From Halomonas sp. PR-M31 (GTDB taxonomy: Bacteria; Pseudomonadota; Gammaproteobacteria; Pseudomonadales; Halomonadaceae): a stretch of 45,309 nucleotides of DNA. Within the stretch, counting starts at the first letter, position 1, and each line of letters opens with the position of its first letter. The notes under the pieces are model-generated. The model made no database searches, was not told the DNA's origin, and worked only from the letters and a program-made list of their open reading frames with translations. This document shows, one piece after another, positions 10,087 through 20,364 of this stretch. The stretch covers positions 1 through 45,309 of the forward strand of contig NZ_JIBT01000025.1 in assembly GCF_001039575.1 (NCBI RefSeq). The letters run 5' to 3'. A program made the position numbers and the translations under genes.

Positions 10087-12351
10087 ATGCTGAGCAAAGA
10101 ACTTGAATTAACCCTTAATACGGCCTTCACGGTGGCGCGCTCCAAGCGTCATGAGTTCATGACCGTTGAGCACCTGCTGTTGGCCCTATTGGATAACGCC
10201 TCCGCGGCGGATGTGCTGCGTGCCTGCGGAGCCAACCTGGACAAGTTGCGCTCGGATCTGCAGGACTTCATCAACTCTACTACGCCGCTGATACCCGAAG
10301 GTCAGGAGGATCGTGAGACCCAACCGACCCTTGGTTTTCAGCGGGTTCTTCAGCGCGCGGTATTTCATGTCCAATCTTCCGGCAAGAGTGAAGTAACTGG
10401 TGCCAACGTGCTAGTGGCGATCTTCTCCGAGCAGGAGAGTCAGGCCGTCTACTTCCTCAAGCAGCAGAATGTGGCCCGCGTGGATGCCGTCAACTACATC
10501 GCGCATGGTATCTCCAAGGTGGCGGGGCACGGTCAGCCCTCCTCGCCCTCCCAGGATGCCGAGGAGGGTGAGGAAGGTATGAGCGAAGGCAATACGCATC
10601 CACTGACAGGTTATGCAACCAACCTCAACGAGCAGGCCCGCCTGGGTAAGATCGATCCGTTGATCGGTCGTGACCAGGAACTTGAGCGCACGGTGCAGAT
10701 CCTGGCCCGGCGGCGCAAGAACAATCCCTTGCTGGTGGGTGAGGCCGGTGTTGGCAAGACCGCCATTGCAGAGGGGCTGGCCAAGCGTATCGTCGAGGAG
10801 GACGTGCCGGATGTGATCAGCGATGCGGTGGTCTACTCCTTGGACATGGGGGCCTTACTTGCCGGCACCAAGTATCGCGGCGACTTCGAGAAACGCTTGA
10901 AGAGCCTGTTGGCGGAGCTCAAGAAGCAGCCCAACTCGATCCTGTTCATCGACGAGATCCACACGGTGATTGGTGCCGGTGCGGCTTCCGGCGGTGTGAT
11001 GGACGCTTCCAACCTGCTCAAGCCGCTGCTTTCCTCCGGTGAGCTGCGCTGTATCGGCTCGACCACCTTCCAGGAATTTCGCGGCATCTTCGAGAAGGAT
11101 CGGGCGCTGGCGCGGCGTTTCCAGAAAGTCGATGTGGTGGAGCCTTCCGTCGAAGACACCATTCGCATCCTCAAAGGGCTGCGCGGGCGCTTCGAGGAGC
11201 ATCATCAGCTCAAGTACACCGATTCCGCTCTGGACAGCGCCGTGCGTCTGGCGGATCGCTACATCAACGATCGCCACTTGCCGGACAAGGCCATCGACGT
11301 GATCGACGAGGCGGGGGCGCATCAGCGGCTGTTGCCTGTTGAAATGCGGGTGCCCACCATCGACGTCGAGCAGGTCGAGGCGATCGTGGCGTCGATTGCG
11401 CGGATTCCGCCCAAGAGCGTGTCCAGCTCCGATCGCAAGCTGCTGGGCAATCTTGAGCGGGATCTCAAGATGCTGGTGTTCGGCCAAGACGAAGCCATTC
11501 AGGGTTTGTCTGCCGCCATCAAGCTGTCCCGCGCGGGTCTCAAGGCCCCAGACAAGCCGGTGGGCAGCTTCCTGTTTGCCGGGCCGACCGGGGTAGGCAA
11601 GACCGAAGTGGCGCGGCAGCTTGCGCTGCTGATGGGCATTGAACTCGTGCGCTTCGACATGTCCGAGTACATGGAGCGGCATACGGTGTCACGCCTGATC
11701 GGTGCGCCTCCTGGCTATGTCGGCTACGACCAGGGTGGCCTGTTGACCGAGGCAATCACCAAGCAACCGCACTGTGTGCTGCTGCTCGATGAGATCGAGA
11801 AGGCGCACCCTGAGGTCTTCAACCTGCTGCTGCAGGTCATGGATCATGGCCGCTTGACGGACAACAACGGACGGGAAGCGGATTTCCGACATGTTATCGT
11901 GATCATGACCTCGAATGCCGGGGCGGAACAGATTTCACGGCGTTCCATTGGCTTCCAGTCCCAGGATCATTCGAGCGATGGCATGGAGATCATTCGCAAG
12001 ACCTTCACGCCAGAGTTCCGCAACCGTCTGGACGGCATCATTCAGTTCCATGCTCTGGACCCAGCCGTCGTACGCAACGTCGTCGACAAGTTCCTGGTCG
12101 AGCTACAAGCGCAGCTGGACGAGAAACGCGTTCAGCTCGATGTGGACGAGCAGGCTCGCGCCTGGCTGGCGGAGAAAGGCTATGATCCGGAAATGGGGGC
12201 ACGTCCCATGGCCCGGGTGCTTCAGGAAAAACTGAAAAAGCCGCTGGCGGAGATGATTCTGTTTGGCGAGCTGGCGGAAAATGGCGGGGTGGTTCACGTA
12301 ACGGTGGACGGTGACGAGTTGCATCTGGAGACAGAAGCAGAGCTTGCCTGA
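10087..12351 (+). CDS. clpA: ATP-dependent Clp protease ATP-binding subunit ClpA
   Basis: ClpA is the hexameric AAA+ unfoldase that feeds substrates to ClpP and receives N-degron substrates from ClpS. The 754-residue protein contains the Clp_N repeat domain (residues 1-145, starting [14 protein letters not shown]), a first AAA module with Walker A GEAGVGKT (218-225) and FIDEIH, and a second with GPTGVGKT (499-506) and [10 protein letters not shown]. The ClpP-docking IGL/IGF-type loop is seen as RRSIGFQSQ. The start at 10087 is preferred over an upstream in-frame ATG (10033) because AAGGGGA lies about seven bases before it and the conserved domain begins there. clpP is not in this window. Confidence 0.98.
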   Translation: MLSKELELTLNTAFTVARSKRHEFMTVEHLLLALLDNASAADVLRACGANLDKLRSDLQDFINSTTPLIPEGQEDRETQPTLGFQRVLQRAVFHVQSSGKSEVTGANVLVAIFSEQESQAVYFLKQQNVARVDAVNYIAHGISKVAGHGQPSSPSQDAEEGEEGMSEGNTHPLTGYATNLNEQARLGKIDPLIGRDQELERTVQILARRRKNNPLLVGEAGVGKTAIAEGLAKRIVEEDVPDVISDAVVYSLDMGALLAGTKYRGDFEKRLKSLLAELKKQPNSILFIDEIHTVIGAGAASGGVMDASNLLKPLLSSGELRCIGSTTFQEFRGIFEKDRALARRFQKVDVVEPSVEDTIRILKGLRGRFEEHHQLKYTDSALDSAVRLADRYINDRHLPDKAIDVIDEAGAHQRLLPVEMRVPTIDVEQVEAIVASIARIPPKSVSSSDRKLLGNLERDLKMLVFGQDEAIQGLSAAIKLSRAGLKAPDKPVGSFLFAGPTGVGKTEVARQLALLMGIELVRFDMSEYMERHTVSRLIGAPPGYVGYDQGGLLTEAITKQPHCVLLLDEIEKAHPEVFNLLLQVMDHGRLTDNNGREADFRHVIVIMTSNAGAEQISRRSIGFQSQDHSSDGMEIIRKTFTPEFRNRLDGIIQFHALDPAVVRNVVDKFLVELQAQLDEKRVQLDVDEQARAWLAEKGYDPEMGARPMARVLQEKLKKPLAEMILFGELAENGGVVHVTVDGDELHLETEAELA

Positions 12352-12380
12352 CCTTTCTTCCTAGCGTGGGAATCAGCCAA

Positions 12381-12417
12381 GTGGCCTGTGCGGACAAGAA
12401 ATTGCCGTACAGGTCAC
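12381..12417 (+). other. 13-bp hairpin in the clpA 3' region
   Basis: Positions 12381-12393 pair with 12405-12417 over 13 bases (two G-T pairs) around an 11-base loop. It sits between the clpA stop and the terminator at 12447. It has no T-run, so it is not a terminator itself. It could stabilise the clpA mRNA end or be part of a 3'-end small RNA; neither is shown. Confidence 0.5.
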
Positions 12418-12446
12418 GAAGGCTGTGTAAAACATTGGCAACAAAG

Positions 12447-12479
12447 CGCTCTATCGCCATCGATAGGGCGTTTTTTTTT
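12447..12479 (+). terminator. Rho-independent terminator after clpA
   Basis: CGCTCTATCG and CGATAGGGCG form a 10-base stem (one G-T pair) with the tetraloop CCAT, followed by nine T residues. This is a textbook terminator about 95 bases after the clpA stop. Confidence 0.9.
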
Positions 12480-12567
12480 ATGGTTCTACGGGCAGGTATT
12501 TCGGTCGGGCACTTTCACGAATCGATTGCTGACGTCGAGAAACGACGGTATCTACTGCCAGGCAAGG

Positions 12568-12786
12568 CTAGCGAGAGCGATATACGATGCGCCCTTTGGA
12601 CAGATCGTAGGGTGTCAGCTCTACCTTGACCTTATCGCCGGTCAGGATGCGGATGTAGTTCTTGCGCATCTTTCCGGAAATGTGCGCCGTGACCACGTGA
12701 CCATTCTCCAGCTCGACGCGAAACATGGTGTTGGGCAGGGTGTCGACCACGACACCTTCCATTTCAATATGATCTTCTCTTGCCAT
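12568..12786 (-). CDS. infA: Translation initiation factor IF-1
   Basis: IF-1 binds the A site of the 30S subunit during initiation. The 72-residue S1/OB-fold protein, starting [13 protein letters not shown] and containing [20 protein letters not shown], is nearly invariant among gammaproteobacteria. A GGAAAGG ribosome-binding site precedes the ATG. It lies between clpA (convergent) and bpt-aat (same strand, upstream), the usual gammaproteobacterial arrangement. A 139-base gap from bpt may hold its own promoter, but I saw no clear one. Confidence 0.98.
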   Translation of the reverse strand: MAREDHIEMEGVVVDTLPNTMFRVELENGHVVTAHISGKMRKNYIRILTGDKVKVELTPYDLSKGRIVYRSR

Positions 12787-12925
12787 CTAGGCCTTTCCTC
12801 GGATAGTCGTTCAAAGAGTCTTCATGCTGTAAATCACCAAAGCGGCCCACGAAAAAGCCGTCCTCGCTGATCAAGATAGCCCGATATTGTGCCGTATGCC
12901 GGGCGTCATGGCAAAAAATCGCTGA

Positions 12926-13663
12926 TTATAAGGGGATGGTTCGCCGCCATTGGCGTCCATTGAGAAATTCCAGCGGTTGGAAAGCGCGCTTGTAGTTCAT
13001 CTTGGGCGCTTCACGGATCCAGTAGCCAAGATAGACGTGAGGCAATCCGCGTGATCGAGCCAGTTCGATCTGACTGAGAACGGCAAACGTGCCTAATGAG
13101 CGTCGTTCGTGAATCTTGTTCGGATCAAAAAACGTATAAATGGCGGAAAGACCATGACTCAACAGGTCGATGGCTGCCACGGCCAGCAGTTTTTCTCCTA
13201 GCCGGAACTCCAGCAGGCGTGCATAGGGGTGTTCGAGGGTCAGGAAGGTGCGGTATTGCTCGTGACTCGGCGGATACATGTCCCCATCCGCATGACGGGC
13301 ACGAATGTAGCGTGCATAAAGTGTGTAGTGCTCCGGATCGAAAACCGCGCGACGCTCGTGCATGACAAGATCCGCATTACGGTGCATCAATTTGCGCTGA
13401 GTGCGGCTTGGAGTGAAATCATCGACCGGGATGCGTACCGAAATACAGGCGCTGCAGCCTTCGCAATGGGGCCGGTACAGGTGTCGGCCACTGCGCCTGA
13501 AACCAAGGAGTGCCAGCGCATCATAGACTCCCTGGCCTGGCGATTCTTGAGGATCGAGAAACAAAGTGGTCGCCTCGCGATCCGGCAAGTAGCTGCATTC
13601 ATGCGGGACGGTCAAAAAGAAGCGCAGATCCCGCTTGGGCTGGGGCGGAGCGCTACTGCTCAC
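12926..13663 (-). CDS. bpt: Aspartyl/glutamyl leucyltransferase (Bpt)
   Basis: Bpt transfers leucine from Leu-tRNA to N-terminal Asp or Glu, turning them into ClpS-recognised N-degrons. The 245-residue protein has the family-conserved N-terminal cysteines (HECSYL, CEGCSACISVRIPV) and the C-terminal GYWIREAPKMNYKRAFQPLE block. The start is a GTG at 13663 because AGGAGG sits eight bases upstream; a longer frame to 13756 lies inside aat and has no such site. It begins four bases after the aat stop, so the two transferases are co-transcribed. E. coli lacks this gene; Vibrio, Pseudomonas and Halomonas relatives carry it. Confidence 0.95.
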   Translation of the reverse strand: MSSSAPPQPKRDLRFFLTVPHECSYLPDREATTLFLDPQESPGQGVYDALALLGFRRSGRHLYRPHCEGCSACISVRIPVDDFTPSRTQRKLMHRNADLVMHERRAVFDPEHYTLYARYIRARHADGDMYPPSHEQYRTFLTLEHPYARLLEFRLGEKLLAVAAIDLLSHGLSAIYTFFDPNKIHERRSLGTFAVLSQIELARSRGLPHVYLGYWIREAPKMNYKRAFQPLEFLNGRQWRRTIPL

Positions 13664-13667
13664 GATA

Positions 13668-14372
13668 CTATCCTCCTGTGGTCTTCGACGAAGCGGCCTT
13701 GTTCCAGGCGGCTGTCGGCTGACATGTATATTGCTCAAGATAGTCGATGAATTCATCTCGAGCGATGTCTCTTGCCCCTAGACTGACCAGATGTGACGTA
13801 TGCATCTGGCAATCGATCAGACCGCCTCCGTGAGCGTCCAGTCGATGAGCCAGATGAACCAACGCAACCTTGGAAGCGTCGCGTTCGATGCTGAACATCG
13901 ACTCGCCGAAGAACATGCGGCCCAGGCCAACGCCATAAAGACCACCCACCAGGCGTCGATCCAGCCAGACTTCCACGGAATGAGCATGACCCAGGCAATG
14001 TAGCCGACAATAGGCATCCATCATGCTCGAGGTTATCCAGGTGCCTTCCGCATCGGCACGGGACTTAGCGCAGGCACCGATGACAGCATCGAAATTTTGA
14101 TCGAAAGTGATTGTAAAACCCGCATTGCGCAGGCGCTTGGCCAGGCTGCGACGAACACGGATTTCCTCGGGAAACAAAACCAGGCGCGGATCTGGGCTCC
14201 ACCACAGGATGGGTTGGTCCTGGGTGTACCAGGGAAAGATGCCGTGACGATAGGCGGTCATCAACCACTCGGGGGTCAGTTCCCCTCCAGCGGCGAGAAG
14301 ACCATTGGGTTCGTCGAGCGCATGACGTGGGTCCGGAAAACCCACACAATGAGGTACAAGCCAGGGCAGCAT
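13668..14372 (-). CDS. aat: Leucyl/phenylalanyl-tRNA-protein transferase
   Basis: Aat attaches Leu or Phe from aminoacyl-tRNA to N-terminal Lys, Arg or Met, creating primary N-degrons for ClpS-ClpAP. The 234-residue protein shows the family core: FPDPRHALDEPNGLLAAGG, GIFPWYTQDQPILWWSPDPR, GGLYGVGLGRMFFGESMFS and LIDCQMHTSHLVSLGAR. The start ATG at 14372 gives MLPWLVPH, which is close to the conserved beginning. It is the first gene of the aat-bpt-infA run and is divergent from ftsK. Its leader contains a long bulged hairpin (14399-14448). Confidence 0.97.
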   Translation of the reverse strand: MLPWLVPHCVGFPDPRHALDEPNGLLAAGGELTPEWLMTAYRHGIFPWYTQDQPILWWSPDPRLVLFPEEIRVRRSLAKRLRNAGFTITFDQNFDAVIGACAKSRADAEGTWITSSMMDAYCRLHCLGHAHSVEVWLDRRLVGGLYGVGLGRMFFGESMFSIERDASKVALVHLAHRLDAHGGGLIDCQMHTSHLVSLGARDIARDEFIDYLEQYTCQPTAAWNKAASSKTTGG

Positions 14373-14398
14373 GGAAAATTCATATCGCTGAGCGTTAC

Positions 14399-14448
14399 GC
14401 TAGTCTGACGCGCTTGAGTGGTGATCTCAACGTCATTGCAAGACTAGC
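14399..14448 (-). other. Bulged hairpin in the aat leader
   Basis: GCTAGTCT (14399-14406) pairs with AGACTAGC (14441-14448). Inside it GACG pairs with CGTC and TTGAG with CTCAA, with bulges of three and six bases and a 7-base loop. About 17 pairs form in total. It begins 26 bases upstream of the aat start and has no T-run. It may be a leader structure or an operator in the aat/ftsK divergent region. Confidence 0.5.
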
Positions 14449-14554
14449 GCCATTTTACGGCCTGTTCTTCCCCTGTGCGCCGCCGCTCAGGCTCGGTATG
14501 ATATTGGCCTGGAAAAATTAATATTCTTGCGCGTTAGAGAGGTGGTTCTTTCCT

Positions 14555-17500
14555 GTGAAGGTGAAAACGAACGTGCAGGTTAAAGAGGGGCGTCATTTGA
14601 GTGTCAAGAAGAAACCCGTGAATCGTCAGCAAACTACAGCCAAGGCAAAGGAAAAAGCACGCCGTTTTGGCTTGCGTCTGCAAGGATCCACTCGGGAAGG
14701 GGTCGTCATTCTACTATTGGCCGCCTGTGTGTTCCTGTTGCTGGCGCTGTTCAGCTATACGTCTCAGGACCCTGGCTGGTCCCAAAGCGGTCCTGAACAA
14801 AGTGTCGTCAACTGGATGGGGCGCATCGGTGCCTGGCTATCGGATGTCCTGTATTCCCTGTTCGGCGCCAGTGCCCTATGGTGGCCGGGCATGTTGGGGT
14901 TTGCTGCCTGGCGGCTGATGCGTCGTCGAGAGGTGCGTCTTGAGTGGGACGCCACCGCCCTGGCAGTCAGGGCAGGGGGATTTATCCTGCTCCTGTTGGC
15001 GACCACCAGTTTGGGGGCATTGCATTTTTATAGCCCCAATAGCGAGCTTCCCTATTCCGCCGGGGGCATTCTGGGGGAAGGGCTGCGTGATGCGCTGGTG
15101 CCGCTGGTAGGTCTGCGCGGTGCGACGCTGCTTTCCATGGCCTCTTTTTTATGCGGGTTTCCGCTTTTTAGCGGCCTGTCCTGGCTTACGGTCATGGATG
15201 AACTGGGGATGCGTGCTCAGCGACTATTGCGCTGGTTACGTACCCAGTTCGGCGGTGCCCGAGAGCAACTGGTGCGTACTCGTGAAGCCCAGCAAGAACG
15301 TCGTGAAGCTCGACAGGAAGAGACTCGACGGGAAAGACTTGATCCGTCTACAAACGCTATCGACGAATCCCCCTACGAACAGGATGAAGCATCACCCTGG
15401 TGGAAGCGCTGGTTGCCTTGGGGGCAGGACAAAAAATCCGGGCCGCATCTAAATCACTGGCAGACGGAACCTGCGCTAGCCGGCGGTCGGCGTTTGGAGC
15501 CGCATTTCGATGCTCAGCGTGATACCCAGCTGCAAGCGTCGTCGCGTGATGAGCCTGGCATGCCGTTACGTGCCGAGCGCGACACCAGCACGGCAATTCC
15601 CTGGGAAGTGCCAGCCCACACCCCTTCGGCCAAACAACCAGGTGCTGCGTATACGGCGCAAGCGCAAGAGGCGCGTCTCCAGTCAGGCTTCAGCACGGCG
15701 CCTGTTCAGCAGAATTCTCAACCTGAGACGCCGCGGTCAGATTCTGCTGTCAAGCAACCTGGCTCCGTTGCCAGCCCTGGCCACAATGAATCGAGGATTC
15801 CGGCCAGTTTGATGCGTCCTGTTCCCAATGAAGGGACCGCGCTTTCTACTCCTGTTTCTACTCCGGCTGCTACGCCCGTACCTTCCTCTCCGGCTACGTC
15901 GTCATCTTCCTTGGAAGGTCAGGCGCCAGCAGCACCCGCTCAGGAAACGACGCATCAACATGCTAGGGAGCCGCGAGGATTCGCCTCATCTGCCTCGTCA
16001 CCTCATTCCGTGGTGCGTCAGGAGCCACCGGATATCAACTGGAACGAGTGGGACGAGAAGGAAGAAGAGGAGGATGAGCCTCGTCTTACCTGGAGCGATA
16101 CAACGGCAGCAGCGAGCCGGGGAGATGCTCGTCAGGATAGCCAAACCTTGCCCCCGTTTTCGATTACCGATGAGGATACGGATATCCGTGATTCCGAACT
16201 CGAATCCGGCCAAGAGGTCGAAAATTCCCAAATTCAAGAGAGCATCAATATCCAGGAAGGCGGAGCCTCTGAAAATGGAGCTTCAAGCCCCCAGGTTGCG
16301 ACCGCAGAGCAAGCGCGAGCTGCTGCCGCGAATCCCCAGGGCCCAACGCTTTGGACGGTAGAGCACCTGCAAAGCCAGCGCCCCAGTCTGGGTGATCTAT
16401 CCGCTGAACCGGATGGCGAGCTGCCCTCGACGCGGTTGCTGACCCCCGCGGACCCGGCCAAGCCCAATTACAGTCCTCAGCAGCTTGCAGACATGGCGGA
16501 GCTGCTGGAAACGCGGCTACGGGAATACGGGGTCAAGGCAGAGGTGGTCGAAACCTGGCCTGGCCCGGTCATCACCCGATTCGAGATCAAGCCGGCGGCG
16601 GGGGTCAAGGTTTCCAAGATCAGCAATCTGGCCAAGGATCTTGCCCGCTCTCTGATGGTCAAGAGCGTGCGAGTGGTGGAGATCATTCCCGGACGGCCCA
16701 CGGTGGGTATCGAGATTCCCAATCCCAATCGGGCGATGATTCGCCTGAGCGAGGTCACGGATTCCGATGCCTTCCAGCAGCCCACCTCGGCCCTGACTCT
16801 GGCCCTGGGGCATGACATCGGCGGTGGGCCAGTGGTGGCGAATCTAGGCAAGATGCCCCACCTGCTGGTGGCCGGCACCACCGGCTCGGGTAAATCCGTG
16901 GGCGTGAACGCCATGCTCATCTCGATGCTGCTAAAGGCCACGCCGAATGATCTGCGCATGATCATGGTGGACCCGAAGATGCTCGAGCTGTCGGTGTACG
17001 ACGGCATCCCGCATCTATTGGCGCCGGTGGTCACGGACATGAAGGAAGCGGCCAACAGTTTGCGCTGGTGCGTGGCGGAGATGGAGCGCCGCTACAAGCT
17101 GATGGCGGCCATGGGGGTGCGTAACATCGCCGGCTTCAATGCCAAGCTCAATGAAGCCGAGCAGGCCGGCGCCCAGGTGGCGGACCCGCTGTGGGAGCCC
17201 CAGCCCTGGCAGATGCATGAGCAGCCACCGGTGCTGGAAAAGCTACCCTATATTGTCGTGGTGATCGATGAATTCGCCGACATGTTCATGATCGTCGGCA
17301 AGAAGGTTGAAGAGCTGATCGCACGATTGGCCCAGAAGGCTCGGGCCGCGGGTATTCATCTCATTCTTGCCACTCAGCGACCCTCCGTGGACGTGGTCAC
17401 CGGGCTGATCAAGGCTAATGTGCCGACCCGCATGGCGTTCCAGGTCTCTTCCAAGGTCGATTCACGCACGATTCTCGATCAGGGCGGCGCCGAGGCCTTG

Positions 17501-17917
17501 TTGGGTCATGGCGACATGCTCTATCTGCCCGCGGGCTCGGGCATGCCAACGCGAGTGCATGGCGCTTTCGTTGATGACGACGAGGTTCATCGCATCGTCG
17601 AGGACTGGAAGCGTCGCGGCGAGCCGGAATACATCGAAGAGATCCTGACCGGTGGCGTCAATGCGGATGCCTTGGCCGGGCTCGAGGCGGAAGGCGGCGA
17701 CGGCGACGATGCGGAACAGGATGCGCTTTACGATGAAGCGGTGATGTTCGTCACCGAAACGCGCCGCGCCTCGATTTCCGCGGTACAGCGCCGCTTCAAG
17801 ATCGGCTATAACCGGGCCGCGCGGCTTGTCGAGTCGATGGAGTCTGCCGGCGTCGTCTCTTCCATGGGGAGTAATGGGAGTCGAGAGGTGTTGGCGCCAC
17901 CTCCCGTAGGCGATTGA
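14555..17917 (+). CDS. ftsK: DNA translocase FtsK
   Basis: FtsK links cell division to chromosome dimer resolution: its N-terminal membrane domain joins the divisome, and its hexameric motor pumps DNA and activates XerCD. The 1120-residue protein has a basic N terminus, four membrane segments (about residues 48-68, 105-122, 138-158 and 190-212), and a long linker rich in Pro, Ser, Gln and Glu (about 235-600). The motor has Walker A GTTGSGKS (774-781) and Walker [11 protein letters not shown] (about D905). The C-terminal winged-helix gamma domain (from [14 protein letters not shown]) reads KOPS. The start is a GTG with GAGAGGTGG nine bases upstream. It precedes lolA as in E. coli. Confidence 0.97.
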   Translation: MKVKTNVQVKEGRHLSVKKKPVNRQQTTAKAKEKARRFGLRLQGSTREGVVILLLAACVFLLLALFSYTSQDPGWSQSGPEQSVVNWMGRIGAWLSDVLYSLFGASALWWPGMLGFAAWRLMRRREVRLEWDATALAVRAGGFILLLLATTSLGALHFYSPNSELPYSAGGILGEGLRDALVPLVGLRGATLLSMASFLCGFPLFSGLSWLTVMDELGMRAQRLLRWLRTQFGGAREQLVRTREAQQERREARQEETRRERLDPSTNAIDESPYEQDEASPWWKRWLPWGQDKKSGPHLNHWQTEPALAGGRRLEPHFDAQRDTQLQASSRDEPGMPLRAERDTSTAIPWEVPAHTPSAKQPGAAYTAQAQEARLQSGFSTAPVQQNSQPETPRSDSAVKQPGSVASPGHNESRIPASLMRPVPNEGTALSTPVSTPAATPVPSSPATSSSSLEGQAPAAPAQETTHQHAREPRGFASSASSPHSVVRQEPPDINWNEWDEKEEEEDEPRLTWSDTTAAASRGDARQDSQTLPPFSITDEDTDIRDSELESGQEVENSQIQESINIQEGGASENGASSPQVATAEQARAAAANPQGPTLWTVEHLQSQRPSLGDLSAEPDGELPSTRLLTPADPAKPNYSPQQLADMAELLETRLREYGVKAEVVETWPGPVITRFEIKPAAGVKVSKISNLAKDLARSLMVKSVRVVEIIPGRPTVGIEIPNPNRAMIRLSEVTDSDAFQQPTSALTLALGHDIGGGPVVANLGKMPHLLVAGTTGSGKSVGVNAMLISMLLKATPNDLRMIMVDPKMLELSVYDGIPHLLAPVVTDMKEAANSLRWCVAEMERRYKLMAAMGVRNIAGFNAKLNEAEQAGAQVADPLWEPQPWQMHEQPPVLEKLPYIVVVIDEFADMFMIVGKKVEELIARLAQKARAAGIHLILATQRPSVDVVTGLIKANVPTRMAFQVSSKVDSRTILDQGGAEALLGHGDMLYLPAGSGMPTRVHGAFVDDDEVHRIVEDWKRRGEPEYIEEILTGGVNADALAGLEAEGGDGDDAEQDALYDEAVMFVTETRRASISAVQRRFKIGYNRAARLVESMESAGVVSSMGSNGSREVLAPPPVGD

Positions 17918-18072
17918 ATAAATGCTTGGTTATTCGACAATGTCTGGGCGAGCGAAATCATGCAATCAATGAGAAAACAGTGATTTCATGACAGCAATCG
18001 TCTCGTTATGGCGGTCAATGAAGCGGTGCGATAACGCGAATTGAAGATTGAACAGTGAACGAAGGAGCAGGC

Positions 18073-18705
18073 ATGAAGGTGTCAAACAGACTGGCAGTAA
18101 TGGGAATGGCACTGATGATGCCCCTGGCCGCAAGCGCCGATGAGCAGGCCGCCTCGCGGTTGACGAGCTTGCTCGAACCTCTTGAAACCTATTCTGCCGG
18201 GTTCGAACAGCAGATTCTCGATAGCTCCGGTTCTCAACTGCAGAGCGCCGAGGGCACCATGCTGCTGTCGCGTCCGGGCAAGTTTCGCTGGGAGGTCGAA
18301 GAACCCTACAAGCAGGTCGTGGTGTCCGATGGTGAAGAAATCTATCTGTACGATCCGGATCTGGCTCAGGTGACGGTACAGCCGCTGGATACTCGGGTAA
18401 CCCATACGCCCGCACTGCTGCTATCCGGCAGTGCCGACGCCCTGTCGGACGATTATGAAGTCTCCCGGCAGCAGCAAGGGGCCACCGAAACCTTCAGCCT
18501 GATACCCAAGAGCCCGGATACCTTGTTCGAGCAGCTCAAGCTTGTCTTTCATTCCGAGCAGCTAAGAGGCCTGCGCATGAATGACAGCACGGGCCAGCAG
18601 ACGGCCATCAGCTTCCAGGACCCCCAGCACAATCTAACCATCGATTCATCCACGTTCGAGTTCGAGATCCCCGAGAACGTGGACGTGATTCGTGAGTCTC
18701 GCTAA
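18073..18705 (+). CDS. lolA: Outer-membrane lipoprotein carrier protein LolA
   Basis: LolA is the periplasmic chaperone that takes lipoproteins from LolCDE to LolB in the outer membrane. The 210-residue precursor has a signal peptide (MKVSNRLAVMGMALMMPLAASA, cut before DEQAA). Mature regions typical of the family are SAGFEQQILDSSG, GTMLLSRPGKFRWEVEEPYKQ and VVSDGEEIYLYDPDL. ATG at 18073 is preferred because GGAG lies five bases upstream; a GTG at 18055 is in frame but poorer. It follows ftsK by 155 bases and converges with the phospholipase D-like gene. Confidence 0.95.
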   Translation: MKVSNRLAVMGMALMMPLAASADEQAASRLTSLLEPLETYSAGFEQQILDSSGSQLQSAEGTMLLSRPGKFRWEVEEPYKQVVVSDGEEIYLYDPDLAQVTVQPLDTRVTHTPALLLSGSADALSDDYEVSRQQQGATETFSLIPKSPDTLFEQLKLVFHSEQLRGLRMNDSTGQQTAISFQDPQHNLTIDSSTFEFEIPENVDVIRESR

Positions 18706-18736
18706 CGGTTGGCGATTTGCCTGTTGAGGCCGTTTT

Positions 18737-20338
18737 CTACAATAGCCAATCGATGGGTAGCAGCGTGAAGAACTTGACGGACTGACGCTTCCACCAGGAC
18801 GTGTTGGGTTCGGTGTCGTAGCGTTTAGTCTGGCCGTCCACCTTGGAAAGCCAGTAGAGATCGTTCTTCTCGTTGAGTCTCACTTGATAAGCGCGGGTAG
18901 GAATTTTCTGCTCGAAGGTCTGGTGCAAAGCCTGGGCGACGCCCGGGTTCTCGATCAGAAAACCCAGCTCGGTATTGAACGTTGCCGAGCGGGGGTCGAA
19001 GTTGAATGAACCGATGAAAAGCGTTTCACCATCCAGGGCAAAGGTCTTTGCGTGCAGACTCGAGCTGGAACTGCTCAAGGGGGCTGGGCTGGCGCTGGGG
19101 GGTGCGTTTCTTTCAGTAGACTGCATTTCGAAGAGCGAAACCCCTGCCTTGAGCAGGGGTTTGCGCCATTTGGCATAGCCCGCGTGCACCATTGCCACAT
19201 CCGTTGCCGACAGCGAGTTGGTGAGCACGTTGACGTTCACGCCTCGGTTGGCCAGACCGGTCAACAGCCGTGTGCCATGCTTGGTGGGCACGAAATAGGC
19301 GGATACGATATCGAGAGAGCGTTCGCTGTCTCGAATGATGCTGGATATCTGATCGATCAGATGACCGTTCGTCGGGGCCTCGCCAAGCCCTTTGGCAGGA
19401 TCATCGCTCAATAGATGCGTAGGCGCCCAGACAAGCTCGAGTTCGCCGCTGAGTAGCTGGGTAACGGTGCGATTTTCCTCAAGTGCTTTTATGTAGGTCT
19501 GGGCATCGGGCTGCCGTTTGACACGTGCGGTGTGGGACGATAGATCCTCTAGCGTGCCTGGAGATGCCTCGGGAAGCAGCCGATTCACGGGGTAAGCTGA
19601 ACCGCTGGCCCAGTAGCGGTCGAAATCCTCGGAGACTTCCTGTACCACCGGCCCTATGGCCAGGACGTCGAGATCGGAAAACAGCGTGCCGTCCGTGGCG
19701 CCGAAATACTCATCGCCGACATTGCGGCCGCCCACGATGGTAGCCTGGTTGTCAGCGGTTAAGGATTTGTTATGCATGCGCCGATTGGTTCTGGAAAAGT
19801 CCGTGACGAAGCCCAGGTACTTGAAGTTGCGGTGCTTGAAGGGATTGAACAGGCGTACCTGAATGTTCGGATGTTCGCTCAGAGCCGCCAGAAGGTTGTC
19901 CGAGAGACTGTTGCCGAGATCATCCAGCAATAGGCGCACTCGAACACCGCGCTCGGCGGCATCAAGCAGCGCCTGTATCAGCAGTGTTCCTGTCAGGTCG
20001 TCTTCCCAAATGTAGTACTGCACGTCTAAGGTGCGCTCCGCGGCCCGGGCCAGCAGCGCTCGAGCGGCGAAGGCGCCCCGCGGGTCGTCGAGCAGATAGA
20101 GACCGCTTACCCCGGGGTGTTTGGTCCCATGCTCACTGACTGCCTGGCCGAGCTGCGTCTCCTTGGCCTGGGCAAGAGGCAAGACGGACGTGTGAGAGCG
20201 ATCTTCCAGAGAAGGCAATGAGGTGCAGCCACCCAACAGGGCCATACTGAACAAAGAACCAAACAGGGAAGCTGCAACGCCGAAGGAGGGCGTTGATTTC
20301 GAAGGCATGGCTTTCAAGGGCGCGGCTTTCGAGGGCAT
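18737..20338 (-). CDS. ClsC-like phospholipase D family lipoprotein
   Basis: The 533-residue protein belongs to the phospholipase D superfamily. Two complete HKD motifs are present: HNKSLTAD (189-196) with the following GGRN, and HAKTFALD (429-436) with GSFNFDPRS. The overall layout matches cardiolipin synthase C (YmdC), which joins phosphatidylethanolamine and phosphatidylglycerol, so cardiolipin synthesis is the likely role. A signal peptide ends in the lipobox LLGGC (C38), suggesting a lipid-anchored protein. The first 20 residues hold a short duplication (MPSKAAPLK, MPSKSTPSF). The first ATG has AAGGA seven bases upstream. It starts 27 bases after rarA and is probably co-transcribed with it. 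Confidence 0.85.
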   Translation of the reverse strand: MPSKAAPLKAMPSKSTPSFGVAASLFGSLFSMALLGGCTSLPSLEDRSHTSVLPLAQAKETQLGQAVSEHGTKHPGVSGLYLLDDPRGAFAARALLARAAERTLDVQYYIWEDDLTGTLLIQALLDAAERGVRVRLLLDDLGNSLSDNLLAALSEHPNIQVRLFNPFKHRNFKYLGFVTDFSRTNRRMHNKSLTADNQATIVGGRNVGDEYFGATDGTLFSDLDVLAIGPVVQEVSEDFDRYWASGSAYPVNRLLPEASPGTLEDLSSHTARVKRQPDAQTYIKALEENRTVTQLLSGELELVWAPTHLLSDDPAKGLGEAPTNGHLIDQISSIIRDSERSLDIVSAYFVPTKHGTRLLTGLANRGVNVNVLTNSLSATDVAMVHAGYAKWRKPLLKAGVSLFEMQSTERNAPPSASPAPLSSSSSSLHAKTFALDGETLFIGSFNFDPRSATFNTELGFLIENPGVAQALHQTFEQKIPTRAYQVRLNEKNDLYWLSKVDGQTKRYDTEPNTSWWKRQSVKFFTLLPIDWLL

Positions 20339-20364
20339 GGCGAAATCCTTTTCAAGGGTAAGAT

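Noticed and set aside
12366-12629. Small plus-strand frames after clpA
   Set aside because: They read through a hairpin and a perfect terminator and run into infA on the other strand. No family features.
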